From the NCBI GenBank assembly GCA_027382625.1, contig JAJKFJ010021960.1, positions 62,001-126,000 on the forward strand: a stretch of DNA of 64,000 bases. The letters are read 5' to 3'. Numbering within the stretch: position 1 is the stretch's first letter; each line of letters begins with the position of its first letter. The notes beneath the pieces were generated by a model. It did not search any database. It had not been told where the DNA came from and worked only from the letters and a program-made list of their open reading frames with translations. Of this stretch, positions 11,339 through 22,459 are shown piece after piece. The position numbers and the translations under genes were made by a program. Source of the DNA: Tetmemena sp. SeJ-2015 (taxonomy: Eukaryota > Ciliophora > Spirotrichea > Sporadotrichida > Oxytrichidae).

Positions 11339-12304
11339 TCAATAGCCTTTCTTCATATTGTGGTAGGATGCCACTGCTCCAACCATCGTTGGCATGGCGT
11401 AAGAACCTGGTCCTGGCACTTTGTTAGGCTTTTCCTTGAATCTCGTCTCATTCCCAATGGCTGCTCCAAAATTAAGATAGTGATTATAACTAACCAACCT
11501 TGGTTCTCTTGACTGTTTAGGTATATATACCTGGTCCCGGATTCTTAATAGCAGTAGATCTGTCGACCACTTCCTTAGGTCCAGTGCCCATTCCGTAAGC
11601 TGGGGCTTTAATTCCTTTCTGAAACTTATCTTGCTGGTAGTTGCCGGGCCCAGGAACAGTAACAGCCCCATCAACTAGCAAAGCTTTTCTCTAGGCGTTT
11701 CCAATAGCGATGTTGCCAGTACTCCTAAGTTGTTTTAAGAACTGCTATTCTGGCTTGTACACACCTTAAAATATTTAATGATAAAGGAAGCTATCAGAAT
11801 TTCAGGAAACCTGGACCTGGTCTTTAAATCTGTTCTTTATCCACCTTCTCTCTTCCCTTTTCATTTCCAATGACGACGTTATTGCCCTTATTGAATATTT
11901 GAGCCTTTACAGCATAACTGCCTGGCCCTGGGTTTTAAGGTCTAGCTGACATTGGCCTTGGAGGGGGACTTATTTTAGATCCTTATAAAACATTATAACA
12001 TATATCATAATCCTATTTGAGTGAGGTGGGAAGTTTGGTTGTAGATGCCAGGCCCTGGAGTTTGCAACTTGGCTTTTTCAATGAGTACGTTGTCCTTCAT
12101 CTGATGAGGGAATGTCATGGGTCTTTTGTTCTCCGTAAACGAGGGCTGCTTGTAGCTGCCTGGTCCAGGATTCTTGTTGCGCTCCCTGTCGTCATACTTC
12201 CTAGCCATGGAGTAAGATACTCTGCCCTAGCGTTGGTATGTCTCCGGTTTGTAGGCTCCAGGTCCTGGCGTCTGATTGAGCGAAGCAAAGACTGAGTTAC
12301 TCAT
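11339..12304 (-). CDS. Sperm-tail PG-rich repeat (STPGR/ODF3-like) protein
   Basis: Start ATG is at 12304-12302 and stop at 11341-11339. The protein carries regularly spaced PGPG-[S/A/I/V/N]-Y motifs (TPGPGAY, NPGPGSY, TPGPGIY, NPGPGSY, RPGPGVY, VPGPGNY, NPGPGIY, VPGPGSY), at least eight, which define the STPGR family. Members associate with axonemal or cortical microtubules, so a ciliary or cortical role is inferred. The frame is restored by a 46-nt intron (11810-11765) and two short IESs (11979-12014 and 11466-11497). Without their removal the reading stops inside the repeats. Confidence 0.85.
11466..11497. other. IES, pointer CCAA, 28 bp
   Basis: CCAA is at 11466-11469 and 11494-11497. 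Excising 28 bp joins the minus-strand codons for KRTKV to GAAIGNETR in frame, bringing the next PG repeat into phase. Confidence 0.75.
11979..12014. other. IES, pointer ATCCT, 31 bp
   Basis: ATCCT is at 11979-11983 and 12010-12014. Removing 31 bp of AT-rich DNA deletes a TGA and joins ..HLTQIG to SKISPPPRP in the PG-repeat gene. Confidence 0.8.
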
Positions 12305-12425
12305 TTCAATAACTGTTTATTTTATTAACTCTAAATTCAATTTCAAATATATAATGAAGAGAGAGATGAAGTATGAAGATTATAGAGATAGTGAGAATTG
12401 TTATTAATGCACAGGATATTTGAAG

Positions 12426-15213
12426 TCACATCATTTGGTTGGTTTCGGAGGAGAGTTGCTCAGGGCCAAGCCCGCTGTCATTAGTGCCAGTAATTCCATA
12501 GTTTACTGACTGGTTCAAATAAGCATCCTCTATCGAGAATTCATAACTTGAGTAAATAAATGCACAATTATACTTTGTGAAAATAATTCATTGACATCGT
12601 GGAGTGCTCTCTGAACAAGTGTCTCTGTCATCACATCCTCATTAAATAAATGGTTAAGATATATTCTTGAGGAAACTGGCTTTGTGGTAGTAGCTGAGTG
12701 CCTGTTTGAAATCTCCCTTGAGGTGGTGTGCGTAGCCGAGAGCTGTGTAAGTAGCAGGGCTTTTTGGGTTGATAGTCAAGCACTGCTCATACTGAGTGAT
12801 CGCCATTTCGTATTCCCTAAAACCGTTAATGAAAATGTGAGTTGACTTACTTAAGTTTGCGGTGGCAGTGAGCCAAGTTGAACATTATGCTCTCGTAAGT
12901 CTTAGAATTAGACTCAGTGACTAGACTCATGGCTCTGCCAAAGTTCTCCTTGGCCTCTTCATAGTTCTGCTGGCGATAGAGCACCACTCCAATCTCGTTG
13001 AACACCTGTGGATCTGTGTCTCCACATATCTCCTAAGCCTGCTTGAAAGTAATGAGTGCTGTCTTTAGGTTGTTTGTTCTCAAGTACTCCTCTAAAATAT
13101 AGACTTCAGTTTAAGGATATAATAAATCCATACCGATGTACATCTAGGCAAGATGGCATCCAGGGAAAAGTCTTGCTGCTGTTCTGTAAGCGGCCATTGC
13201 CTAATCTGATTCGTCATGAGCAGCAAATGCGTGACCGAAAGCGATCCAAGACGCGGCGAAGTGTCTGTCCAGACGATTAGCCTTGTTGAAGTATTTACGA
13301 GACAGGTCGTACTTCTTAATCAAGAAGTAGTAAGTGCCCACTGCAAACCAGGCAACAGCCAAATCTGGATTAGCTGAGACTAGGTTATGAGCTAGGAAGA
13401 ATAAAGTATCTATGATTAAAATGGAAGTAGAGTTCTCCCACCTTGTTGAGCTCAATAAGTATGGAGCAGTAGAGAGGGACCACTTGAACGAAGTAAAAGT
13501 CATTATCAAAAATACTCTTTGCAACCTCATAAGCCTTTAAATAGTTCTGCTGTCTGAATAGCTTCTCAGCCTCGACAAGCCTCACATCCTAACTTTCACT
13601 GAAATTCAAAACCTCAAGTACTTTGATTGCTGTCTGAGCTACTACGATTTGCTAGTGAGTCTGAGGCTGCTAACCTTGATTATGATGCTGATTAAGTTAC
13701 TGCGAGTTCAATCCAGAAGGAGAGAAGGCGTTTGAACCAGTTGCATTTGGATTACGAAGAGTGTCATTAGGGTCTTCATAGTCCTCAAGGTATTACTCAG
13801 TGGGAGGGAAGCACCTAGAAGGACTCATTCCTGAAACCTCGCCATCCATATCACCCACGTTATTGTGCAGAGAGGCGTTTTGAATCTAGCTGCGTACAAT
13901 TATTTGACCTTCCATTTGCTTGGGGTGTCTCACATCTTGGTCTATCTTGGACAAGTAGAAGTCCTTCAGCCATAAATTCTCCGTATAAAGATACTCATTA
14001 TATTCTCAGGAGTGAAGTTCATGACCTTGGTAACGAGCTTGACCTTCTCATCCTTAGTGAGCAAGTAGTTTGAGACTACTCTGTTGAAGGCCTCGTAGTT
14101 TTCAGGATTAAGACTCAGTGCTTCAGTATAGAAATGCGTTGCCTCTTGCTTATTGTCAAGGCACTCATATGACTTTGCTAGAAGAGAGCATCTCAAACTC
14201 TTGTAGTAATCTTCAATAAGAGAAATAAGATCAATACTATATTACACTATATTGATCTTCCTTCTGCTGAATACTCTGAGCAAACAAGTGAGTAGTGCTT
14301 GGAGATATTCCATCTTAGATTCCATTTGCTCCCATGGCATCAGCTCCCACTTGCCCCTCTCGCTGTTTCATCTCACTGAAACTCATGGCACTCATATTTC
14401 CTCCTCCCTGCATCATCTGGTTGTCAGTTACTATGTCTTTCTTCAGTACGTTAATTTAAACTCATGTAGATTCATTTCTGAGATACATATCTAAGTCATT
14501 TATTATCTATGAATGCACTGGCTGATATTCTGAGAGAGAAAGAGCGCCTGAGCAGTGAGGAGCCTCAACTTCTCATTATGGAAGGTTAGGTCTTGCTTCT
14601 CGATAAAGTTAACGCATCGCACGTACTCCTTGTTGAGTAGGAAGCAGTTTGCCAAATCATAGACTGCCTTCACCAGGCGCTCTGATTTGTGCTACTACCC
14701 TCCCATAGTAAGGTGTGTACTAAATATATATTTAGATTAAGGTGACTAGGGTGAGCGAGTATTCCTTGAGTGAGTTAGAGTACGAGGTGGAAGACTTTAT
14801 CTGCGTAGAATATTGCATCCTGGTAAGAGTGATGCTTGATGGCCAACTTCATCTGCTTCCTCAACTTCATGATCAGTATATCGTCTGTGACCACTGCTCC
14901 TCCTGCATCCTCAGCTCTCAATTCAATTATAAATAAACAGTTTATGTGATAATCTTTAAAAATTATGGTAATGGTTGTTTCATGATGGAGGGTGTAAAGC
15001 CGCTCATCATCATGAGGTGGGACTGGCCACCCATGATCCCCAGGTGGTTTTGATCTCTCAAGTGAGCTAAATAATCGTTAAACGCAATTCATTATAACAA
15101 ATGCCCTTGATCCAATATATAGTGAATTAAAAGTTTGACTAACCTCCGATGTGCGTGTTATTGGATTGAGGGGTCTGCCCTAAGATGTTAAGTCTGAATT
15201 TAGTGTTGCTCAT
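12426..15213 (-). CDS. CDC16: CDC16/APC6, TPR subunit of the anaphase-promoting complex
   Basis: This is a TPR scaffold subunit of the APC/C ubiquitin ligase. Start ATG is 15213-15211 and stop 12428-12426. Family-specific stretches are AIFYADKVFHL near the N-terminus, NKEYVRCVNFIEKQDLTF, SLLAKSYECLDNKQEA, then the C-terminal TPR superhelix: VPLYCSILIELNKVGELYF, AVAWFAVGTYYF, AASWIAFGHAFAAHDESDQA, PGCHLAQMYIEE, NEIGVVLYRQQNYEEA and TYTALGYAHHLKGDF. Introns include 15162-15086 (approximate), 13133-13092 and 12850-12817. Seven small IESs (22-47 bp) interrupt the gene. One stretch at about 14440-14520 is not resolved. A Q/N/H-rich linker lies in the middle. Confidence 0.88.
12538..12591. other. 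IES, pointer AATTCAT, 47 bp
   Basis: AATTCAT is at 12538-12544 and 12585-12591. Excision joins HDVNEF to SIEDAYLNQ near the CDC16 C-terminus and restores the frame to the TGA at 12426. Confidence 0.8.
12641..12665. other. IES, pointer ATT, 22 bp
   Basis: ATT is at 12641-12643 and 12663-12665. Removing 22 bp joins CDC16 codons ASFLK to NEDVMTETL in frame. The pointer is short, so the exact border could move. Confidence 0.6.
13395..13427. other. IES, pointer GGAAG, 28 bp
   Basis: GGAAG is at 13395-13399 and 13423-13427. Excision joins CDC16 ELNKVGELYF to LAHNLVSANPD within a TPR helix pair and restores the frame. Confidence 0.85.
13976..14007. other. IES, pointer ATTCTC, 26 bp
   Basis: ATTCTC is at 13976-13981 and 14002-14007. 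Excision removes a TGA and joins NFTPEN to LWLKDFYLSK in CDC16. Confidence 0.8.
14209..14260. other. IES, pointer ATCTTC, 46 bp
   Basis: ATCTTC is at 14209-14214 and 14255-14260. Excision removes two TGAs and joins QSIQQKED to YYKSLRCSLLAKSY in CDC16. Confidence 0.85.
14710..14744. other. IES, pointer AAGGTG, 29 bp
   Basis: AAGGTG is at 14710-14715 and 14739-14744, with an AT-rich insert between. Excision brings the frame reading ADKVFHL.. into phase with SERLVKAVYDLA in CDC16. A third partial copy (AGGTG) upstream gives an alternative, longer excision with the same phase. Confidence 0.65.
14920..14964. other. Probable IES, pointer AATT, 41 bp
   Basis: AATT is at 14920-14923 and 14961-14964. 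Excision joins MKQPLPQ to LRAEDAGGAVV in frame in CDC16. AATT recurs by chance in this DNA, so the exact border is uncertain. Confidence 0.5.
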
Positions 15214-15518
15214 TTTAAAGTCTGCTTATTCGGTTCTATCTGTTTCCAATATGATTCTGCTGTAAGAAGAAAAATATTAATTTGCACCTAAATTAGTTAA
15301 AGAAGAGTTAGAAGAGTAATTTCTTTCTTCCTTTTTTGAATTTATGTTAATTTTATAATCAAACTTCGCCAAACCCTCTCTCTTACTTTTCCCATACAAT
15401 TGTAAAATAAGAACTCTTTTTAAAACTATGACAGATTAATGAATTAAGTCAATCGATGCAGTCAGTCTATCTCTTTTACTTACTAAACATTAACACACAC
15501 ACTCTTTCTCAGGCTTAC

Positions 15519-17569
15519 TCAGAACCCGTGACCTCCGTGTCCACCATGGCCACCGTGTCTGAAGTGGAATTGCTGGCCACCTCCGCCGAAGCCGCCACCA
15601 CCTCCACCACCGAAGAACATCTAGAATATCTCTGATGCATCGTGATGGCCGCCGCCGAATCCACCACCACCCTAATTTATTTCTTCTATATCCATTCCCT
15701 GGTCATATTAGTTTCTCTTTCTCGCATCCGATAGTACTTCGTAGGCCTCTCCAATATCCTTAAACATGCGATCTGCGTTCTTCTTGCTCTCCTCATCGTC
15801 TGTCTAGTGTTTATCTGGATGCCACTTTAATGCTCCCTTCCTGTAGGCTTTCTTAATCTGATCATCGTCTGCGTTCTGAGGAATGTCCAACAGTGCATAG
15901 TAGAATAAGATATAAGAGATAGTGAGATTTACAATAGTTTATATGCTTATAGTAGTCTTTGCGTTTGGATTTCTTGAGTTCAATTTTGGCTTCTTTGATC
16001 TTCTAGTTGATGCCTGGTGTGGAGGGCTCAACCTGCTTGACTTTCTCTAAGTCTCTGATTGCCTCCTCGTAGTCTTTTCTTGCAAGTAGGATCTCACTTC
16101 TCTTCAAGTAGGCCTTGGCATAGTCCTCATTCAACTCGATGGCTCTGCTCAGATCGTTGATTGCCTCTGTCTAGTTGCCCATCCTGGCGTAGGCAATGGA
16201 GCGGTTAAAGTAGATGGTGGCGTTCCACTGGTGGTTGAGGGTGTCAAGCTCCAAACACTCTGTGAACTTATTTATGGCCTCTTGGAAGTTCTACTGAGCG
16301 AAATTCTAGTTGGCCTCTCCCTTAAGCTTATCTTGCTTTGAGATGTTTCTCCATGCCTTTTGGTAAGTATCAATCGCAAAAATATGAAGAATTTATTAAA
16401 CTAAGAAACATAAATCAATAATAACGTTATCAGGGTCCTTATAGTAAAATTAAAATTGAATTGGTAGACAAATATAAATGCATTTAACTATAATATATTT
16501 TTATAATTAATTATTTTCACTTTTTATTTATTTAGTTAAATTAATTTTAATCGCACTGAATAATTAAGCATCCTCATTTAAGAATAATTTGTATTGATTC
16601 TTTTTTTTAAATAATGAGCAATATTAAGCGCCTCTCTGATGTATTTCTTTCCAGTGTCTATGTTGGATGTGCTGTACATGAGTGTCTTGCCCCTCCAAAA
16701 TATGAACTCAGGGTACTCGATGAACAGGTTCTGCACCTTTCCTGAGTACTCCACTGCCTCAGTCACCTTGTTTGCACTCAGGTAAGCTTGCAACTTAAGG
16801 CACACGAACTTCACCGCCTCTGGGCAGTAGTTTATCAGCTAGCTGCAGTAAGTCACTGCGTCTGAGTACTGCTTGTTCGACATGCAGTCTCTCACTTTCC
16901 TTTCAAGATCAAGTAACTAGTCAATAGAGATTAACACAATGAAAGAGTCAATGCAGTAGAGAATTCGATGCAATAAATACTATGATTCATTCTTACGGTA
17001 TTGCAGAGCTGAATTTATTTCTGCGCCTCTGGGTCGTTAAGTTATTTGAGATCGTTCGAGATGTCTCTCGCCTTCTCCAGCTAACCTAAAGTCAAGTAGC
17101 ACTTGTAAGCTCTCTGGTAAGCTTTCAAGAATCCCTTGTTGAGGATCATAGCCTACTCGCAGTCAAAAAGCGCTTCCTTGAACCTAGAGAATTAGAGTTT
17201 AGCCACTGTTTCATTTATAGTCTTTTTTTATAATATTAATTTTGTTCTAGAATGTTCTTATTAGAGCGAGTAGCCAATTAAATGCGCAGTCGAGTGAGCA
17301 CTTACTTTTTAATTTACATGTAACTAGCTGCTCTGTTAGTGTAAATGGCTTCTGTCTTATTGAACTCTACAAGTTGATGAGTGTTTTGAATACTTACCCA
17401 GCGCCTCACTGTAGAGGTTGATAGCGTCTTCGTACTTTCCCTGGCCGAACAAAGTGTTCCCCTCGTTTTTTAATTTCTCAGCTTGCTCGGGGTCGTGCAG
17501 TGGCATGGCCACAGTTCTCACTCCTACTCCTGCAGCAGACTCATCCGTCATTTCAACTTCTCGCTCCAT
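15519..17569 (-). CDS. DNAJC7-like TPR + J-domain co-chaperone
   Basis: ATG is 17569-17567 and stop 15521-15519. The N-terminal TPR block begins [20 protein letters not shown]. More TPRs follow ([40 protein letters not shown]), then [21 protein letters not shown] and [20 protein letters not shown] domain follows with [26 protein letters not shown] (HPD motif intact) and [10 protein letters not shown]. The protein ends in a Gly/His/Phe-rich tail. This TPR-then-J order is that of DNAJC7/TPR2, which links Hsp70 and Hsp90 in the cytosol. Introns of about 31 to 125 nt and IESs at 15897-15955 and 16369-16419 are removed. A further AT-rich insert of about 180 bp at 16440-16620 is needed, but its pointer is not resolved. 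Confidence 0.88.
15897..15955. other. IES, pointer ATAGTAG, 52 bp
   Basis: ATAGTAG is at 15897-15903 and 15949-15955. Excision restores the start of the J domain, joining KRKDYY to [11 protein letters not shown]. Confidence 0.88.
16369..16419. other. IES, pointer ATCAAT, 45 bp
   Basis: ATCAAT is at 16369-16374 and 16414-16419. Removing 45 bp keeps frame and joins DPDNVIID to TYQKAWRN in the TPR/J gene. Because 45 is a multiple of three and no TGA lies inside, only the AT-rich content and protein context point to an IES. Confidence 0.6.
16440..16620. other. AT-rich insert in TPR/J gene (probable IES)
   Basis: Between codons for YIREALNI and DPDNV lies about 180 bp of very AT-rich DNA that reads as low-complexity K/N/I/L. 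TPR co-chaperones are continuous here. A clean pointer could not be fixed; a TA dinucleotide would work, or two nested inserts. Confidence 0.5.
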
Positions 17570-17769
17570 GTTATTATTACTAAACCAAATATTTGAATAT
17601 TACCTCTTCTAAATTCTCTAAGAATACTATCTTAATCGCTCACATGTTATAGTAGATTCAGCTCATAATTGTCTAGAAATATTTAAAGAAATAAAGTTAG
17701 AAATAATCAAGGAAAATATAGCTCATTTAGAGCTTATAAACTTGTAGGAAAATGATGCGAAAGCGATCC

Positions 17770-19455
17770 TCATCTATTTCTAGATTTAGTGCTTTGAGCG
17801 CTGTTATAAGATTGGAAAAGCTCTTTGCTGTTCCTCAGTAGATTAACCTTCCTTGCGGAGCCATTCCTTCCACCTATGAAGCCTAAGTCGCATTTGTCTA
17901 CTTACTGAGCTTTGAAGTAATTGGCAATATTGATTCGATCCTCTTAGTTTCTTCCAAATCCTGACAAGTACGAAAGAAAATCTTTGATTTGAGTTTGATA
18001 TAAGCTTCCTATAGGTATCTTTACACGATTTCCTTCTTCCTCAGTAATTCCGTAAGACAGTTCAGGCTTCGGTGTGGATTTCTCTGACTCTTGGAAAATT
18101 TCAATTTTCAATGGCTTCTCTAAGCCTTTACAAAAGCTTATTCTTGGAGTTGCTATCTTTGATTATTGATTAGATTACTATTTTGATACTCTCTCTTCCC
18201 CTAAGATTTAAGTCTTGTTGAGTTTAAGTTAAGAATTTGAGACTGTAGGTATGCGGGTTTCCTCTCTCGATTGTTCTTAAACTTGCATCAAAGTATTGTA
18301 ATGATCTGCGTTTAGTGTCATCGAGCTACTCTAAGACTCATCCTTCTCTTTGAACTATTTTCTTGGCCACTCTTAATTGGATGCCTTCTAATCTATCGTC
18401 CTATTTATTCTATCAAGGATCTTTCTCTGAGTAAGATTGTATAAGAGCACTTCCCTCTTAATACTCTGAATTTCTTATTCTACTTTAACATTATTATACT
18501 GGTGCTCTTTGGGGATGAGGTTGTGGCTGATATTAGGGTTATAAGCATGCCTGAATAATCTGCTCTAAGGGGATTTACTTTCTCTATGTTTCTGGTTTAT
18601 CTTGCATTGGTTTTGAGAGAGGACTAATTAGTCATAACTAGCCTGAAATTGATATTAGCGCAGTCTGGATCCACTGCCTAAAATGGGAGTCATAAGCCGC
18701 TCTGCCAATTTATTTCTACTGTCGGTTCTCTTTGAAAGAGATGGACTTTCACAAATCTGCAGCTTTACAGTTGAAGAATAAATTATAAGAAAGAATTTAA
18801 TGCTTCTAAAGAGTCAATGGATTCTCCGCTAACTGTGAAATTGTTTGTTGCAAATATTTCTCTGCGAGCGTTTATTCTCCTTTGGATTTAAAATGGCTTG
18901 TGGTTATAAGATTCGCTTGCTTAAATCTAGGGATCAGAACAGACACCTGAATTTTTATTCTCTGGAGAATACTGTTATCTCACTTTCAAATTACTGAAGC
19001 TTTGATCAAATGTAGATGAGCTATTGATATTATTGGTAGATAACGCATTTTAGGTTTAATTGAGCGAAATACCTTTTGTTTCTTGGTCTTGGGTTAGGTG
19101 CTTTTGAGATAGGGCCTAAAGGATTTAGGAAATCTTTATGGTGTTGTTTCTATTAGTCCCTGATAAAATTTTAGACGAGGATTTATAGCAATTTAGTGAG
19201 CTCTACTCTTCTGCCTCTTCCTCCCCGAGGAGCAAGTCTAAGCTATCTGGCTTGTTTCTTTCCTTAACTGTTGTCTATATATAGCCATGAGTTTTAAGTT
19301 AGTCCTAAATCAAAATGAACACTTACCTTGTATCTGTGGTACAGCCCATTTTGGGAGAGCGTATTCTGTTCATAAAATTTCCCTATGTTATCGTTTTGAG
19401 CCTTTAAGTTCCTCCTACTTATCTTGAGTGATCTCTGCTCTTTTAAAGATGCCAT
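17770..19455 (-). CDS. Unknown basic, Ser/Gln-rich protein
   Basis: ATG is 19455-19453 and stop TGA 17772-17770. Exon 1 encodes MASLKEQRSLKISRRNLKAQ and ends at a canonical intron of about 52 nt (GTAAGTG..TATAG). A 17-bp insert (18774-18796) must also be removed. The predicted protein is about 540 residues, rich in Ser, Asn, Gln, Lys and Arg, with scattered hydrophobic segments and a C-terminal region IPIGSLYQTQIKDFLSYLSGF then FIGGRNGSARKVNLL. No domain is recognised. It is likely intrinsically disordered over most of its length. Confidence 0.65.
18774..18796. other. Very short IES, pointer AAGAAT, 17 bp
   Basis: AAGAAT is at 18774-18779 and 18791-18796. Excising 17 bp restores the frame (SLEALNS joined to STVKLQICESPS) and removes a downstream TGA. 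It is among the shortest inserts in the window. Confidence 0.65.
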
Positions 19456-20075
19456 GGGTGAGGGATTAAACCTCTAACGACTTCCTAAAGCCAATTTATT
19501 AATGTGGAGTATGATGATATTTTACTTGAGTTGAAGAGGTAAATTTGGTGGAGCTGGGTTACTTTTTTATAGTCCCCTCCTTATGTTAAAAATTGCTCTC
19601 TACTTATTTAATTTGGATCCCTCATTTTATTTATCTTAAAAAAGCAAAATCGCTTTAGGAATTACTACATTGAGAGATCAATTCTATTTCTCCTTGTTAA
19701 AAGCACTTGATTGATAAGAAAATAGAAGTTGAGGAAAAAGATTTATGAGAGGATTCAAAAACAATACCTAACACTCACATCCATACTCACTCACTCCTTC
19801 TCTCTCTCTCTCACTTAAGTTTGCAATTTATAATACTCACTCCCTGACAAGCTAATTGAGTGTGCGAGGGTTTAATAAATTAATTAGAGTGGCTGCTCTT
19901 GCTACTACTCAATGAGTTTAATTAATTAAGCTTGTGTGTGCAAGATTGAATAAGAAAAGAGACTTAAGAGTTTAAGCGTTTGAGAGTGTGTGTGTGAGTA
20001 GTGCAAGACATCATGATTAATATTGAATATTGAAGTTTAGAAAAAGAAATATAAAGATTTAATAAATAATCGACT
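19456..20075. other. Divergent intergenic region with CT and GT tracts
   Basis: This lies between the minus gene starting at 19455 and ATP synthase alpha starting at 20076, and so holds both promoters. It contains a CT-rich tract at about 19790-19815 and a (GT)n tract at about 19987-20000. I see no open frame of note. Confidence 0.45.
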
Positions 20076-21420
<1,345 letters not shown>

Positions 21421-22405
21421 TCAAGCCTTGAGGGCGAGGCCGGCAGTGGGGATGAACTCCTCGAGGATGCTCTTGAGCTCGGCGTTGGTCTTGTCGCTGA
21501 GTGCCTTCTCGGCTCTGACGGTGTCGAGGATGTGGGGGTACTTGGTCTTGAGATGCTCAAGGAAGAGTCTCTCGAACTTCTGGATCTCGGAGGTCTGGAT
21601 CTTGTCGAGGAAACCTCTCACACCAGCGTAGAGGACGCAAACTTGCTCCTCGGCAACCATGGGCACATACTGCTTCTGCTTGAGGAGTTCAGTGAGCTTC
21701 TCACCTCTGTTGAGGAGATGCTGGGTTGAGGCGTCGAGATCGGAACCGAACTGGGCGAAGGCAGCGACTTCTCTGTACTGGGCAAGCTCGAGCTTGAGAG
21801 AACCGGCGACTTGCTTCATGGCCTTGATCTGGGCGGCAGATCCGACTCTGGACACAGAGAGACCGACGTTGATGGCGGGTCTGATACCCTTGTAGAAGAG
21901 CTCAGTCTCCAAGAAGATCTGTCCATCGGTAATGGAGATCACATTGGTGGGAATATAGGCGGACACATCACCAGCTTGGGTCTCGATGATGGGAAGGGCA
22001 GTCAGGGAGCCACCTCCGTGCTTGTCGGACATCTTGGCTGCTCTCTCGAGGAGACGAGAGTGGAGATAGAAGACATCTCCTGGGTATGCCTCTCTTCCGG
22101 GGGGTCTTCTCAGAAGGAGGGACATCTGTCTGTAAGCGACGGCTTGCTTGGAGAGATCGTCGTAGATGATGAGGCAATGCTTGCCGTTGTCTCTGAAGAA
22201 CTCACCGATGGCGCATCCGGAGTAGGGAGCCAAGAACTGGAGGGGAGCGGCCTCGGAGGCAGTGGCAGCAACGATGATGGAGTAGCGGAGGGAGTCGTTA
22301 TCCTTGAGGACCTTCACGATGTTAGCAACAGTGGATCTCTTCTGTCCAATGGCGACGTAGATGCAGTAAAGTCTCTTGGTCTCGTCAGAGTTGGGGTCGT
22401 TGAAG
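21421..22405 (-). CDS. ATP1: ATP synthase F1 alpha subunit, 3' segment (MDS block 2, inverted)
   Basis: Read on the minus strand from the pointer at 22405-22394, this continues exactly where block 1 stops: [21 protein letters not shown]. It then runs through the catalytic-interface region ([42 protein letters not shown], the alpha-subunit Arg-finger region [26 protein letters not shown]) to the C-terminal helical domain and stop TGA at 21423-21421. It contains no intron or IES. Upstream of 22405 the minus-strand frame opens only into unrelated AT-rich DNA. In the expressed gene this block must be inverted and joined to 20076-21155. Confidence 0.95.
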
Positions 22406-22459
22406 CTACATAACTCTCTTATAAGAATGATACGGTTATATTGTAAGATAAATTTCAAA
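22406..22459. other. Short spacer between scrambled ATP1 block and next gene
   Basis: Only about 54 AT-rich bases separate the ATP1 pointer from the stop codon of the next minus-strand gene. This is too little for independent flanks, as expected if both are released onto separate somatic molecules or the spacer is eliminated. Confidence 0.5.

Noticed and set aside
12017..12295. Plus-strand frame of 92 codons
   Set aside because: It is the antisense shadow of the PG-rich-repeat gene exon and has no protein-like features.
21811..22413. Plus-strand 200-codon frame rich in Gly/Asp/Ser/Leu
   Set aside because: It is antisense to the ATP synthase alpha 3' half, whose GC-rich codon-biased sequence creates long shadow frames on the other strand.
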